Origin: Rhodospira sp.
Lineage (GTDB): Bacteria; Pseudomonadota; Alphaproteobacteria; Rhodospirillales; Rhodospirillaceae
Length of the DNA: 6,351 bases
Direction: 5' to 3'
Assembly (NCBI GenBank): GCA_028277295.1
Contig: JANQGN010000327.1
Coordinates: 1-6,351 of the forward strand
This document shows, piece after piece, positions 1-5,049 of this stretch. Numbering within the stretch: the first letter of the stretch is position 1; every line of letters begins with the position of its first letter. A model generated the notes under the pieces. The model was not told the origin of the DNA. It worked only from the letters and a program-made list of their open reading frames with translations, and ran no database searches. Both the position numbers and the translations under genes were made by a program.

Positions 1-78
1 GCTTTCGGCGATGGAGATTTCCTTGCGGCCCCAGTCGGCGAGGCTCAGGTCCTTGACCTTGAAGTCGGTGAACGTCAT
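1..78 (-). CDS. ahcY: Adenosylhomocysteinase, N-terminal 26 codons (partial, runs off left edge)
   Basis: The minus strand encodes a start Met followed by a segment containing LSLADWGRKEISIAES, the characteristic beginning of S-adenosyl-L-homocysteine hydrolase (AhcY/SahH). The reading frame is open to the window edge. The family enzyme is a cytosolic NAD-dependent hydrolase that splits S-adenosylhomocysteine, the product of SAM-dependent methylations, into adenosine and homocysteine. The ATG (complement of 76-78) is preceded by a GGAG at about 9 nt, which supports this start. The catalytic and NAD-binding parts lie outside the window, so activity cannot be judged. A promoter with an overlapping palindrome lies about 115 nt upstream. 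The ModA-like gene further upstream is on the same strand but is separated by 214 nt, so ahcY probably has its own regulated promoter. Confidence 0.9.
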   Translation of the reverse strand, partial: MTFTDFKVKDLSLADWGRKEISIAES

Positions 79-102
79 CGGGAACTCCGGTCGGGAGGGG
101 TG

Positions 103-139
103 AAAAAAAGGGGGCCGGGGCGCGGGCAAGCGCCCTGCC
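103..139 (-). terminator. Hairpin plus T7 tract in the ahcY leader (possible attenuator)
   Basis: On the minus strand GGGCGC (complement of 130-135) and GCGCCC (complement of 118-123) can pair across a TTGCCC loop. An extra GGC/GCC pairing (137-139 with 113-115) lies below an internal A/CG mismatch. Three C residues and seven T residues (complement of 103-109) follow. This has the form of an intrinsic terminator. It lies downstream of the predicted ahcY promoter and about 25 nt before the ahcY start, so it would act as a leader attenuator. It could alternatively terminate read-through from the ModA-like gene. The stem is short and no competing antiterminator was worked out. Confidence 0.35.
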
Positions 140-191
140 TCATGGGGGCGCGGCGTGCGGAGGCGCGGAAGGCGCCGTCCGGCTGGATGGG

Positions 192-221
192 AATATAAAG
201 ATATCTTTATATCCTTATCAA
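192..221 (-). promoter_or_regulatory. Predicted ahcY promoter (TTGATA-18-TATATT)
   Basis: The minus strand shows a -35-like TTGATA (complement of 216-221), an 18-nt spacer and a -10-like TATATT (complement of 192-197). This matches the sigma-70 consensus well for such GC-rich DNA. Transcription would begin near position 185, giving an ahcY leader of roughly 105 nt. The palindrome at 193-212 fills most of the spacer and covers most of the -10 element, so a bound protein would block polymerase. Confidence 0.6.
193..212. promoter_or_regulatory. Perfect 20-bp palindromic operator upstream of ahcY (SahR-like candidate)
   Basis: ATATAAAGATATCTTTATAT reads the same on both strands. It is a conspicuous AT-rich island in otherwise GC-rich DNA. 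It sits between and over the promoter elements predicted for ahcY, as a repressor site would. SahR, an ArsR-family regulator that responds to S-adenosylhomocysteine, controls ahcY and methionine-cycle genes in various Proteobacteria and is the leading candidate. That assignment is inferred from position and symmetry. No regulator gene is in the window. Confidence 0.6.
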
Positions 222-292
222 GATGGATTCGAGCGGACCACGCCCGAGGTGTCCCAAAAGGGTTTTGTCGCCTGCCCGCCGTGCCACGGACA

Positions 293-1144
293 TCACGGCA
301 CCAGAGGGGTGAGGCCGGCGGCCCGCAGCGCGTGGCGGCTGGCGTCTCCATAGAGAAAATGCACCAACGCCCGCGCCGGCGCGTCCACGGGCACGCCCTG
401 GCGCACCGCCACCTGATAGATCACCGGAGCGTGCGACTCGGCGGGCAGGGGCCCGACGAGGCGGACCCGGGTGTCGGTGGCGGCGGCGCTGGCATGGACC
501 ACCCCCAGGCCCGCCTCGCCGTGCGCCACCAGGTCCAGAACCGCGCGCATGGACGGCGCCAGGTGCAGCGCCTCGGCCATGTCCTCGCCCCAGCCGATGA
601 AGCGGAGCGCGTCCAGCGCCCACCGCCCCAGCGCGTCGGCCTCCGGATCCACGACGGCCAGGGGGCGGCGCTTGCCGACCCAGGAGTCCCAGGCCATATC
701 CCGGGTGACCGTGGCCGGCTCGGCCAGGCCGGGCGCGGCCACCAGCACCAGCCCACCTGACGCCAGGTCCACGGGCGGCTCCACCTGACCCGACCGGACG
801 AAGCGGGCCATGTTGTCGCGGCCGGCAAGGATAAGGACCTCATGGACCAGCCTGTCTCCCATGCCGACGGCCCCTTTGGCGTCGCCAGAGCCGATCATCA
901 GGCCGGCGCCGGTCTCCCGCTGGAACGCGGGGGCAAGGGCCGTCAGAGCCGGCGAGAGCGACGGATCGGCGAACACCCCCACGGCGGTCTGGGCGCGCCC
1001 GGCGGCGGGCACCAGGCTCCCCAGGGCGGCGATCAGGGGCAGGCACAGCGCCTGCCGGCGGCTGATACCCGTGGCGGATGCGAGTGACTCATCCGCCAAA
1101 CGGCACCGGACATTCTCAATGACCGTTGGTATGAAGAGGGACAT
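293..1144 (-). CDS. ModA-like periplasmic substrate-binding protein (orphan)
   Basis: The product is 283 aa and resembles the binding-protein fold of the molybdate/ModA family (SBP_bac_11). Supporting features are a lobe-1 start at about residues 54-75 (VGVFADPSL), a GSGDAKGAVG ligand-loop segment near 85-94, GGLVLVAAPG at 130-139, VVDPEADALGRWALDAL at 164-180, and a C-terminal VAVRQG...FLYG region. Residues 1-51 carry a SRRQAL segment, a hydrophobic stretch and a GRA cleavage site (after Ala51), so it is exported. The twin arginine suggests Tat, though the motif lacks the usual Phe. The start at 1144 is chosen for its GGGAG Shine-Dalgarno about 7 nt upstream. A longer open frame to 1360 would run into the divergent RLP gene. 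ModA usually has Tyr in LGIVYGSDA; here the segment reads LGVVHASAA, so the ligand may not be molybdate. No modB or modC gene is adjacent in the window. Confidence 0.75.
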   Translation of the reverse strand: MSLFIPTVIENVRCRLADESLASATGISRRQALCLPLIAALGSLVPAAGRAQTAVGVFADPSLSPALTALAPAFQRETGAGLMIGSGDAKGAVGMGDRLVHEVLILAGRDNMARFVRSGQVEPPVDLASGGLVLVAAPGLAEPATVTRDMAWDSWVGKRRPLAVVDPEADALGRWALDALRFIGWGEDMAEALHLAPSMRAVLDLVAHGEAGLGVVHASAAATDTRVRLVGPLPAESHAPVIYQVAVRQGVPVDAPARALVHFLYGDASRHALRAAGLTPLVP

Positions 1145-1325
1145 GGTCTGTCTCCCGGCGCGCACCGTGAATACCGCGTCTACCCCACCGGCCTCCACCG
1201 GACCGCGAAAGGCGCCTGATCGGCGGCGCGCCTCGCGTCCAGGACTTGTCCCGGCATCGCTCCCAGGGCTAGGGTGACCGCGCCATCGTTCCCCATGACC
1301 CTCTCGCGCCGGAGCCACCCCCAGC
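1145..1325. other. Divergent intergenic region between the ModA-like gene and RLP
   Basis: These 181 nt separate two outward-reading genes and must hold their 5' ends. The ribosome-binding sites are visible at both edges: GGGAG for the ModA-like gene and GGAG at 1311-1314 for RLP. A poor plus-strand promoter candidate is TTGTCC at 1246-1251 with TAGGGT at 1270-1275 (18-nt spacing). No palindrome like the ahcY operator occurs here, and I saw no riboswitch fold or small gene. Confidence 0.4.
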
Positions 1326-2465
1326 ATGACCGCCTCGCCATCCGACCGCATCGTTGTCACCTATCATGTCACCGGTGAGGCGTCCTCCATCGACGCCCGC
1401 GCCAAGGGCATCGCCGTCGAGCAGAGCGTCGAGATGCCCGTGGAGGCCATCACGGACGAGCGGGTGATGCGCGAGATCGTCGGCGAGGTGCGGGGCGTGC
1501 GCGACCTGGGAGAAGGCCTGTTCGAGGTGACGGTGGGCCTGGCGGTGGAAACCACCGGGCTGGAGGCCGGCCAGTTGGTCAACATGATCTACGGCAATAC
1601 CTCCATCAACCCGGACACGGCGCTGATGGATGCGGCATTCCCGCAAGAGGTGCTGGACGCCTTTGGTGGCCCGCGTCACGGCATCGAGGGACTGCGGGCC
1701 CGGGTGGGCGTGACCGACCGACCGCTCACGTGCTCGGCGCTGAAGCCCCAGGGCCTGCCTGTCACCGGGCTGGCCGACCTGGCGGCGCGCTTCGCCCGGG
1801 GCGGGCTGGACTACATCAAGGATGATCACGGCATCGCCAACCAGGGCTATAGTCCCTACGCAGAGCGGGTGCCGGCCATCGCCGCCGCCGTGCGCCAGGC
1901 CAGCGCCGAGACCGGCCATCCCACCCGCTATATTCCCAGCCTGACGGGAAATCTGGACGAGTTGCGCGACCGGATTCGAATCGCGCGAAACGAGGGTCTG
2001 GACGCGGTCATGATTCAGCCGATGATCGCCGGCTTCCCCACCATGCACACCCTGGTGCGCGAGAACCCGGACATGGCCTTCTTCAGCCACCCGACCATGA
2101 CCGGGGCCCAGCGCGTGGGCGCGCCCTTCCTGCATGGCACCCTGTTCCGCCTGCTGGGCGCGGACGCGGTGATCTATACCAATCACGGCGGCCGCTTCCC
2201 GCTGCCCAAGGAAACCTGTCTGGAACTGGGCCGGCGCGCCACCCGCGCGTGGGGCGGTCTGAAGCCGGCGATGCCGGTGCCGGCGGGCGGCATGACGCTG
2301 GACCGGGTGCCGGAGATGATCGACTGCTACGGCAAGGACGTCATGCTGCTGATTGGCGGCGGCCTGTTGCTGGCACGCGAGCGCCTGGCCGACGAGACCC
2401 GCGTCTTCCAGGACCATGTCGCCAGGCTGGCGGGTGAGATCTCGGCCCGGAACGTGGCGGAGTGA
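1326..2465 (+). CDS. RuBisCO-like protein (form IV), predicted 5-methylthioribulose-1-phosphate isomerase
   Basis: The 379-aa product has the RuBisCO large-subunit layout: an N-terminal domain ending near MIYGNTSI (Asn91, matching RuBisCO Asn123), then a TIM barrel with LKPQ (Lys140, equivalent of Lys175), GGLDYIKDDH (159-168), His255 (equivalent of His294), PAGGM (319-323) and a phosphate-binding IGGG (343-346). Carboxylase residues are altered: KPK is KPQ, KDDE is KDDH, the Ser of SGG is Ala, and loop 6 is replaced by NHGGRFPLPK. It is therefore not a CO2-fixing enzyme. In R. rubrum an RLP next to a cupin converts 5-methylthioribulose-1-phosphate mainly to 1-methylthioxylulose-5-phosphate, a cytosolic step in methylthioadenosine salvage. 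The cupin 7 nt downstream makes the same role likely here, rather than the enolase role of Bacillus MtnW. The ATG at 1326 follows GGAG by 11 nt. The family assignment is firm; the exact reaction is inferred. Confidence 0.9.
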   Translation: MTASPSDRIVVTYHVTGEASSIDARAKGIAVEQSVEMPVEAITDERVMREIVGEVRGVRDLGEGLFEVTVGLAVETTGLEAGQLVNMIYGNTSINPDTALMDAAFPQEVLDAFGGPRHGIEGLRARVGVTDRPLTCSALKPQGLPVTGLADLAARFARGGLDYIKDDHGIANQGYSPYAERVPAIAAAVRQASAETGHPTRYIPSLTGNLDELRDRIRIARNEGLDAVMIQPMIAGFPTMHTLVRENPDMAFFSHPTMTGAQRVGAPFLHGTLFRLLGADAVIYTNHGGRFPLPKETCLELGRRATRAWGGLKPAMPVPAGGMTLDRVPEMIDCYGKDVMLLIGGGLLLARERLADETRVFQDHVARLAGEISARNVAE

Positions 2466-2472
2466 CCCAGCC

Positions 2473-2988
2473 ATGACCGACATTCCCACCCCCGGCCTGC
2501 GCAAGCCCTCGGCGCCGTTCCGCTGGCAGGGGGTGGATTTCCTGCCCTACAAGGAGGAGGGCAGCGCCCCCTTTAAGGCGGTCTCGCGCCAGGTGCTGTT
2601 CGCCGAGCCCTTCCTGTCCTGCGAGCTGCGCTACTTTGAGTGCCAGCCCGGCGGGCATACCACCCTGGAGCGGCACGAGCACGCCCACGGCGTCATGCTG
2701 TTCCGGGGTGGCGGGCTGTGCCTGCTGGGCGACCAGGTGCGGCGGGTGGCGGCGCCCGACCTGGTGTTGATCCCGCCCATGGTCTGGCACCAGTTCCGCG
2801 CCTGGGACGAGGATCACCTGGGTTTTCTCTGCATGGTCAACGCGGACCGGGACCGGCCGCAACTGCCCACGGATGACCAGATGGCCATGCTGCGCGCCCT
2901 GGGGCCGCGCGTGGCGGCGTTCCTTGATGGCGACCTGCGCGCCGCCGACCCGGGGGACGACGAGTCCGGCGCGGAGGATCGCGCCTGA
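2473..2988 (+). CDS. Cupin, predicted 1-methylthioxylulose-5-phosphate methylsulfurylase
   Basis: The 171-aa protein is a single-domain cupin. Motif 1 is seen as PGGHTTLERHEHAHG (59-73), with possible metal ligands His62, His68, His70 and His72. Motif 2 is seen as APDLVLIPPMVWHQF (94-108), giving His106. In R. rubrum the Mn-dependent cupin encoded beside the RLP transfers the methylthio group of 1-methylthioxylulose-5-phosphate to glutathione and releases DXP for isoprenoid synthesis. The arrangement here supports that call. Cys50, Cys56, Cys83 and Cys120 are present, but I cannot assign a role to any of them. The start at 2473 lies 7 nt after the RLP stop. Its GGAG (2459-2462) overlaps the end of the RLP gene, which suggests coupled translation. 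The acidic C-terminal tail (about 157-171) looks unstructured. A longer upstream open frame overlaps RLP and is rejected. The cupin fold is certain; the reaction is inferred from context. Confidence 0.85.
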   Translation: MTDIPTPGLRKPSAPFRWQGVDFLPYKEEGSAPFKAVSRQVLFAEPFLSCELRYFECQPGGHTTLERHEHAHGVMLFRGGGLCLLGDQVRRVAAPDLVLIPPMVWHQFRAWDEDHLGFLCMVNADRDRPQLPTDDQMAMLRALGPRVAAFLDGDLRAADPGDDESGAEDRA

Positions 2989-3644
2989 TGGATGCCGCCG
3001 GCCGGCTGAATGATCCCGCCCGGACGGTGGTCATCGAGCGCCAGGAGCCCGTCTTTCGCGGCTACTTCCACATCGACCGCTATGTGTTGCGCCATGCCTT
3101 GTTCGCCGGGGGCATGATGGAGCGTCCCCTCACCCGCGAACTGCTGGAGCGCGGTCACGCGGTCGCCGTGCTGCCCTACGACCCGGTGCGTGACGCGGTG
3201 GTGCTGATCGAGCAGTTCCGCATTGGCGCCCTGGGCGCCGGCCTGGGGCCGTGGCTGCTGGAGATCGTCGCCGGCATCATCGACACGGGCGAGACCGCCG
3301 AGGCGGTGGCCGAACGAGAGACCCTGGAGGAAAGCGGCTGCCGGGTCATGGCGCTGGAGCCCGTCGCCCGCTGGCTGTCCTCGCCCGGCTGCACGTCGGA
3401 GACCGTGGCCCTGTTCGTGGGCCGGGTGGACGCGGGCGCGGTGGCCGGTGTTCACGGCCTGGCCGACGAGGGCGAGGACATCCGTCCCCTGGTCGTGCCC
3501 GCCGACGATTTTCTGGCCATGCTGGACCAGGGCCGGCTGGACAACGCCACCATCCTCATTGCCGCCCAGTGGCTGGCGCTCAACCGCGCGCACCTGCGGG
3601 CGCGGTGGCTGGAGGATACGCGCAGGGCGACGCGCCCAGGGTAA
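2988..3644 (+). CDS. nudF: Nudix hydrolase, ADP-ribose pyrophosphatase type
   Basis: The 218-aa product carries a complete Nudix box at residues 96-118: GIIDTGE, seven residues, then RETLEESGC. This includes the Mg-binding Glu111, Glu114 and Glu115. Downstream, LSSPGCTSE (130-138) matches the SPG...E segment typical of ADP-ribose pyrophosphatases, and the length is close to that of E. coli NudF. The family reaction is ADP-ribose to AMP plus ribose-5-phosphate in the cytosol. The ATG shares its A with the cupin TGA stop, and GGAGG at 2973-2977 lies 10 nt upstream, so expression is tightly coupled to the RLP-cupin pair. That position hints at a job in nucleoside or ribose salvage alongside methylthioadenosine recycling, or a different diphosphate substrate. 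The sequence cannot decide between these. The family is secure; the physiological substrate is uncertain. Confidence 0.85.
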   Translation: MDAAGRLNDPARTVVIERQEPVFRGYFHIDRYVLRHALFAGGMMERPLTRELLERGHAVAVLPYDPVRDAVVLIEQFRIGALGAGLGPWLLEIVAGIIDTGETAEAVAERETLEESGCRVMALEPVARWLSSPGCTSETVALFVGRVDAGAVAGVHGLADEGEDIRPLVVPADDFLAMLDQGRLDNATILIAAQWLALNRAHLRARWLEDTRRATRPG

Positions 3645-3722
3645 CGGAGAGGGGTGCGCGAGACGATGGAGGTCCCTCGGCTCACCCAGGCGACGCTCCG
3701 CCGTCGCCGTAGAGTGTGGGAC

Positions 3723-3747
3723 CGCGTCCATCTGACGGGTGGACGCG
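3723..3747 (+). terminator. 8-bp hairpin after the Nudix gene (candidate terminator)
   Basis: CGCGTCCA at 3723-3730 pairs perfectly with TGGACGCG at 3740-3747 across a 9-nt loop. It lies 79 nt past the Nudix stop. There is no following T tract, so a canonical intrinsic terminator is not shown. It could protect the 3' end of the mRNA or simply belong to the repeat cluster. Confidence 0.3.
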
Positions 3748-3760
3748 CGGGCTCGCGCGG

Positions 3761-3792
3761 GATGAGGTTATCTTAAGGATATTAACCTCATC
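3761..3792. repeat. Inverted repeat GATGAGGTTA / TAACCTCATC
   Basis: Perfect 10-bp arms at 3761-3770 and 3783-3792 flank the 12-nt loop TCTTAAGGATAT. The AT-rich centre stands out from the GC-rich surroundings. The site lies about 185 nt before cysK. It could be a dispersed intergenic repeat or a regulator-binding site. The symmetry is directly visible; the function is unknown. Confidence 0.6.
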
Positions 3793-3818
3793 CTGAGCGC
3801 CTGAAAGGTGCGAAGGAT
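3790..3818. repeat. Imperfect hairpin of the ATCCTGAGCG...CGAAGGAT type
   Basis: ATCCTGAGCGCCT at 3790-3802 pairs imperfectly with AGGTGCGAAGGAT at 3806-3818 across a GAA loop. Its outer ATCCT/AGGAT pairs are perfect. The 'ATCCTGAGCG ... CGAAGGAT' form is one I recognise as a common dispersed intergenic palindrome in proteobacterial genomes. Copy number cannot be tested from one window. Confidence 0.45.
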
Positions 3819-3886
3819 CTCCATCGACCGTGCGGAGCGTTGCTCGCGTTAACCTGAGCCCGTTGCCCTGCGGAGGCGCGCCCGAC

Positions 3887-3915
3887 TTGATCACCAAGCG
3901 GAACGGCGCTACCTG
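3887..3915 (+). promoter_or_regulatory. Weak candidate promoter for cysK
   Basis: TTGATC at 3887-3892 and TACCTG at 3910-3915 are 17 nt apart and would start transcription about 55 nt before the cysK ATG. The -10 match is poor. It is listed because the repeat-rich gap makes an independent cysK promoter likely and this is the best candidate I found. Confidence 0.2.
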
Positions 3916-3977
3916 AGAAGTCCCCCCTCTCCCCGGCGAGTCCGCCGGCGGCCTCCCGTCCCCGGAGACCGGATCCC

Positions 3978-4970
3978 ATGGACATCCGCGACGGCTTCCT
4001 GTCCGCCATCGGCGAGACCCCCCTGATCCGCTTGTCCTGGCCCTCGGCCGAGACCGGCTGCACCATTCTCGGCAAGGCCGAATTCCTCAATCCCGGCGGT
4101 TCGGTGAAGGACCGGGCCGCCTTGGCCCTGGTGCGCGACGGCGAGGCGCGGGGGCTGCTGAAGCCCGGTGGGACCATCGTCGAGGGCACCGCCGGCAACA
4201 CCGGCATCGGCCTGACCCTGGTCGGCAACGCCCTGGGCTATCGCACGGTCATTGTCATGCCGGAGACCCAGAGCCAGGAGAAGAGGGACACGTTGCGCAT
4301 GTGCGGCGCCGACCTGCGCCTGGTGCCGGCCAGGCCCTTCAAGGACCCTGGCAACTATGTGCATGTGTCGCGGCGCCTGGCCGAGGAAATCGGCGGCTTC
4401 TGGGCCAACCAGTTCGACAACGTGGCCAATCGCGAGGGCCATCGGCGCGCCACCGGCCCGGAAATCCTGCGCCAGACCGGGGGGCGGGTGGACGCCTTCA
4501 CCTGCGCCGTGGGCACGGGCGGTACCCTGGCCGGGGTGGCGCTGGCCCTGAAGGCCCATGACCCGGCCATCCGCACCGTGTTGGCCGACCCGCATGGCTC
4601 CGGCCTGTTCGCCTGGATCACCGAGGGCACGCCCCGCGCCGAGGGCGGCTCCATCACCGAGGGCATCGGCCAGGGCCGGGTGACCGCCAACCTGGAGGGC
4701 GCGCCCATCGACGACGCCCTACGCATCGATGACGCCGAGGCGCTGAAGGTGCTGTTCAACCTGGTGACGCGCGACGGCCTGGTCCTGGGCGGCTCGGCCG
4801 GCATCAACGTGGCCGCCGCGATGCGCGTGGCCCGCGCCCTCGGCCCGGGACACACGGTGGTCACCATTCTGTGCGACGGCGGCGCCCGCTATCAAAGCAA
4901 GCTGTTCAACCCCACGTTCTTACGCGATAAGGGCCTGCCCGTCCCGCCCTGGATGGAGACGGACACCTGA
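3978..4970 (+). CDS. cysK: Cysteine synthase (O-acetylserine sulfhydrylase), PLP-dependent
   Basis: This 330-aa fold-type II PLP enzyme shows NPGGSVKDR with the PLP lysine Lys44 (residues 39-46), a substrate loop TAGNTG (71-76), a phosphate-binding GTGGT (179-183), GGSAGIN with Ser273 near the pyridine nitrogen, and a C-terminal CDGGARYQSKLFNP. The family makes cysteine from O-acetylserine and sulfide in the cytosol. The TAGNTG loop and RYQSK ending differ from the TSGNTG and RYLST forms of enterobacterial CysK. They mark a subgroup I associate with alphaproteobacterial and fungal mitochondrial cysteine synthases. The ATG at 3978 gives a start typical of the family (DGFLSAIGETPLIRL), with GGAGA at 3964-3968 upstream. 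It lies after the MTA-shunt operon and 79 nt before sseA. Use of methanethiol as an alternative nucleophile is conceivable, but nothing in the sequence shows it. A cystathionine beta-synthase is less likely because there is no CBS domain. Confidence 0.9.
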   Translation: MDIRDGFLSAIGETPLIRLSWPSAETGCTILGKAEFLNPGGSVKDRAALALVRDGEARGLLKPGGTIVEGTAGNTGIGLTLVGNALGYRTVIVMPETQSQEKRDTLRMCGADLRLVPARPFKDPGNYVHVSRRLAEEIGGFWANQFDNVANREGHRRATGPEILRQTGGRVDAFTCAVGTGGTLAGVALALKAHDPAIRTVLADPHGSGLFAWITEGTPRAEGGSITEGIGQGRVTANLEGAPIDDALRIDDAEALKVLFNLVTRDGLVLGGSAGINVAAAMRVARALGPGHTVVTILCDGGARYQSKLFNPTFLRDKGLPVPPWMETDT

Positions 4971-5034
4971 CACGCCGTTCCTCCCCCTTGCCACACCCTT
5001 GACCCGCCGCCTGATCCCGACACGGCTCTTCACC

Positions 5035-5040
5035 GGAGGT
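5035..5040 (+). promoter_or_regulatory. Strong Shine-Dalgarno fixing the sseA start
   Basis: GGAGGT lies 9 nt before the ATG at 5050, an ideal spacing. It rules out the in-frame TTG at 4999, which lies upstream of it, and the TTG at 5044, which is too close. Confidence 0.8.
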
Positions 5041-5049
5041 CCCTTGCCC

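Larger units (their letters stand above)
3645..3977. other. 333-nt gene-free region with clustered inverted repeats
   Basis: No credible gene was found here. A 71-codon minus-strand frame (3682-3897) spans the repeats, has no family resemblance and looks accidental. The stretch holds an 8-bp hairpin (3723-3747), a 10-bp inverted repeat with an AT-rich loop (3761-3792), an abutting imperfect hairpin (3790-3818) and a weak promoter candidate before cysK. It separates the RLP-cupin-Nudix operon from cysK, so the two are probably separate transcription units. Confidence 0.6.

Noticed and set aside
79..292. SAH riboswitch in the ahcY leader
   Set aside because: I could not find the conserved core or pseudoknot segments in the minus-strand sequence. 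The promoter palindrome explains regulation better.
1145..1360. N-terminal extension of the ModA-like gene to a start at 1360
   Set aside because: It would overlap the RLP start on the other strand and place about 72 residues before a clear signal peptide. The start at 1144 has a good Shine-Dalgarno.
1326..2465. Genuine CO2-fixing RuBisCO large subunit
   Set aside because: Several essential carboxylase residues (the second Lys of KPK, the Glu of KDDE, the loop 6 Lys and the Ser of SGG) are replaced, and the protein is shorter than true large subunits.
2353..2472. Upstream extension of the cupin frame
   Set aside because: It lies inside the RLP gene. The start at 2473 has a ribosome-binding site and gives a normal single-domain cupin.
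1269..2504. 411-codon minus-strand open frame opposite RLP
   Set aside because: It is a compositional shadow of the GC-rich RLP gene, rich in His, Arg, Gln and Gly with no family motifs.
3682..3897. 71-codon minus-strand frame in the cysK upstream gap
   Set aside because: It spans the inverted repeats, lacks family resemblance and looks accidental.
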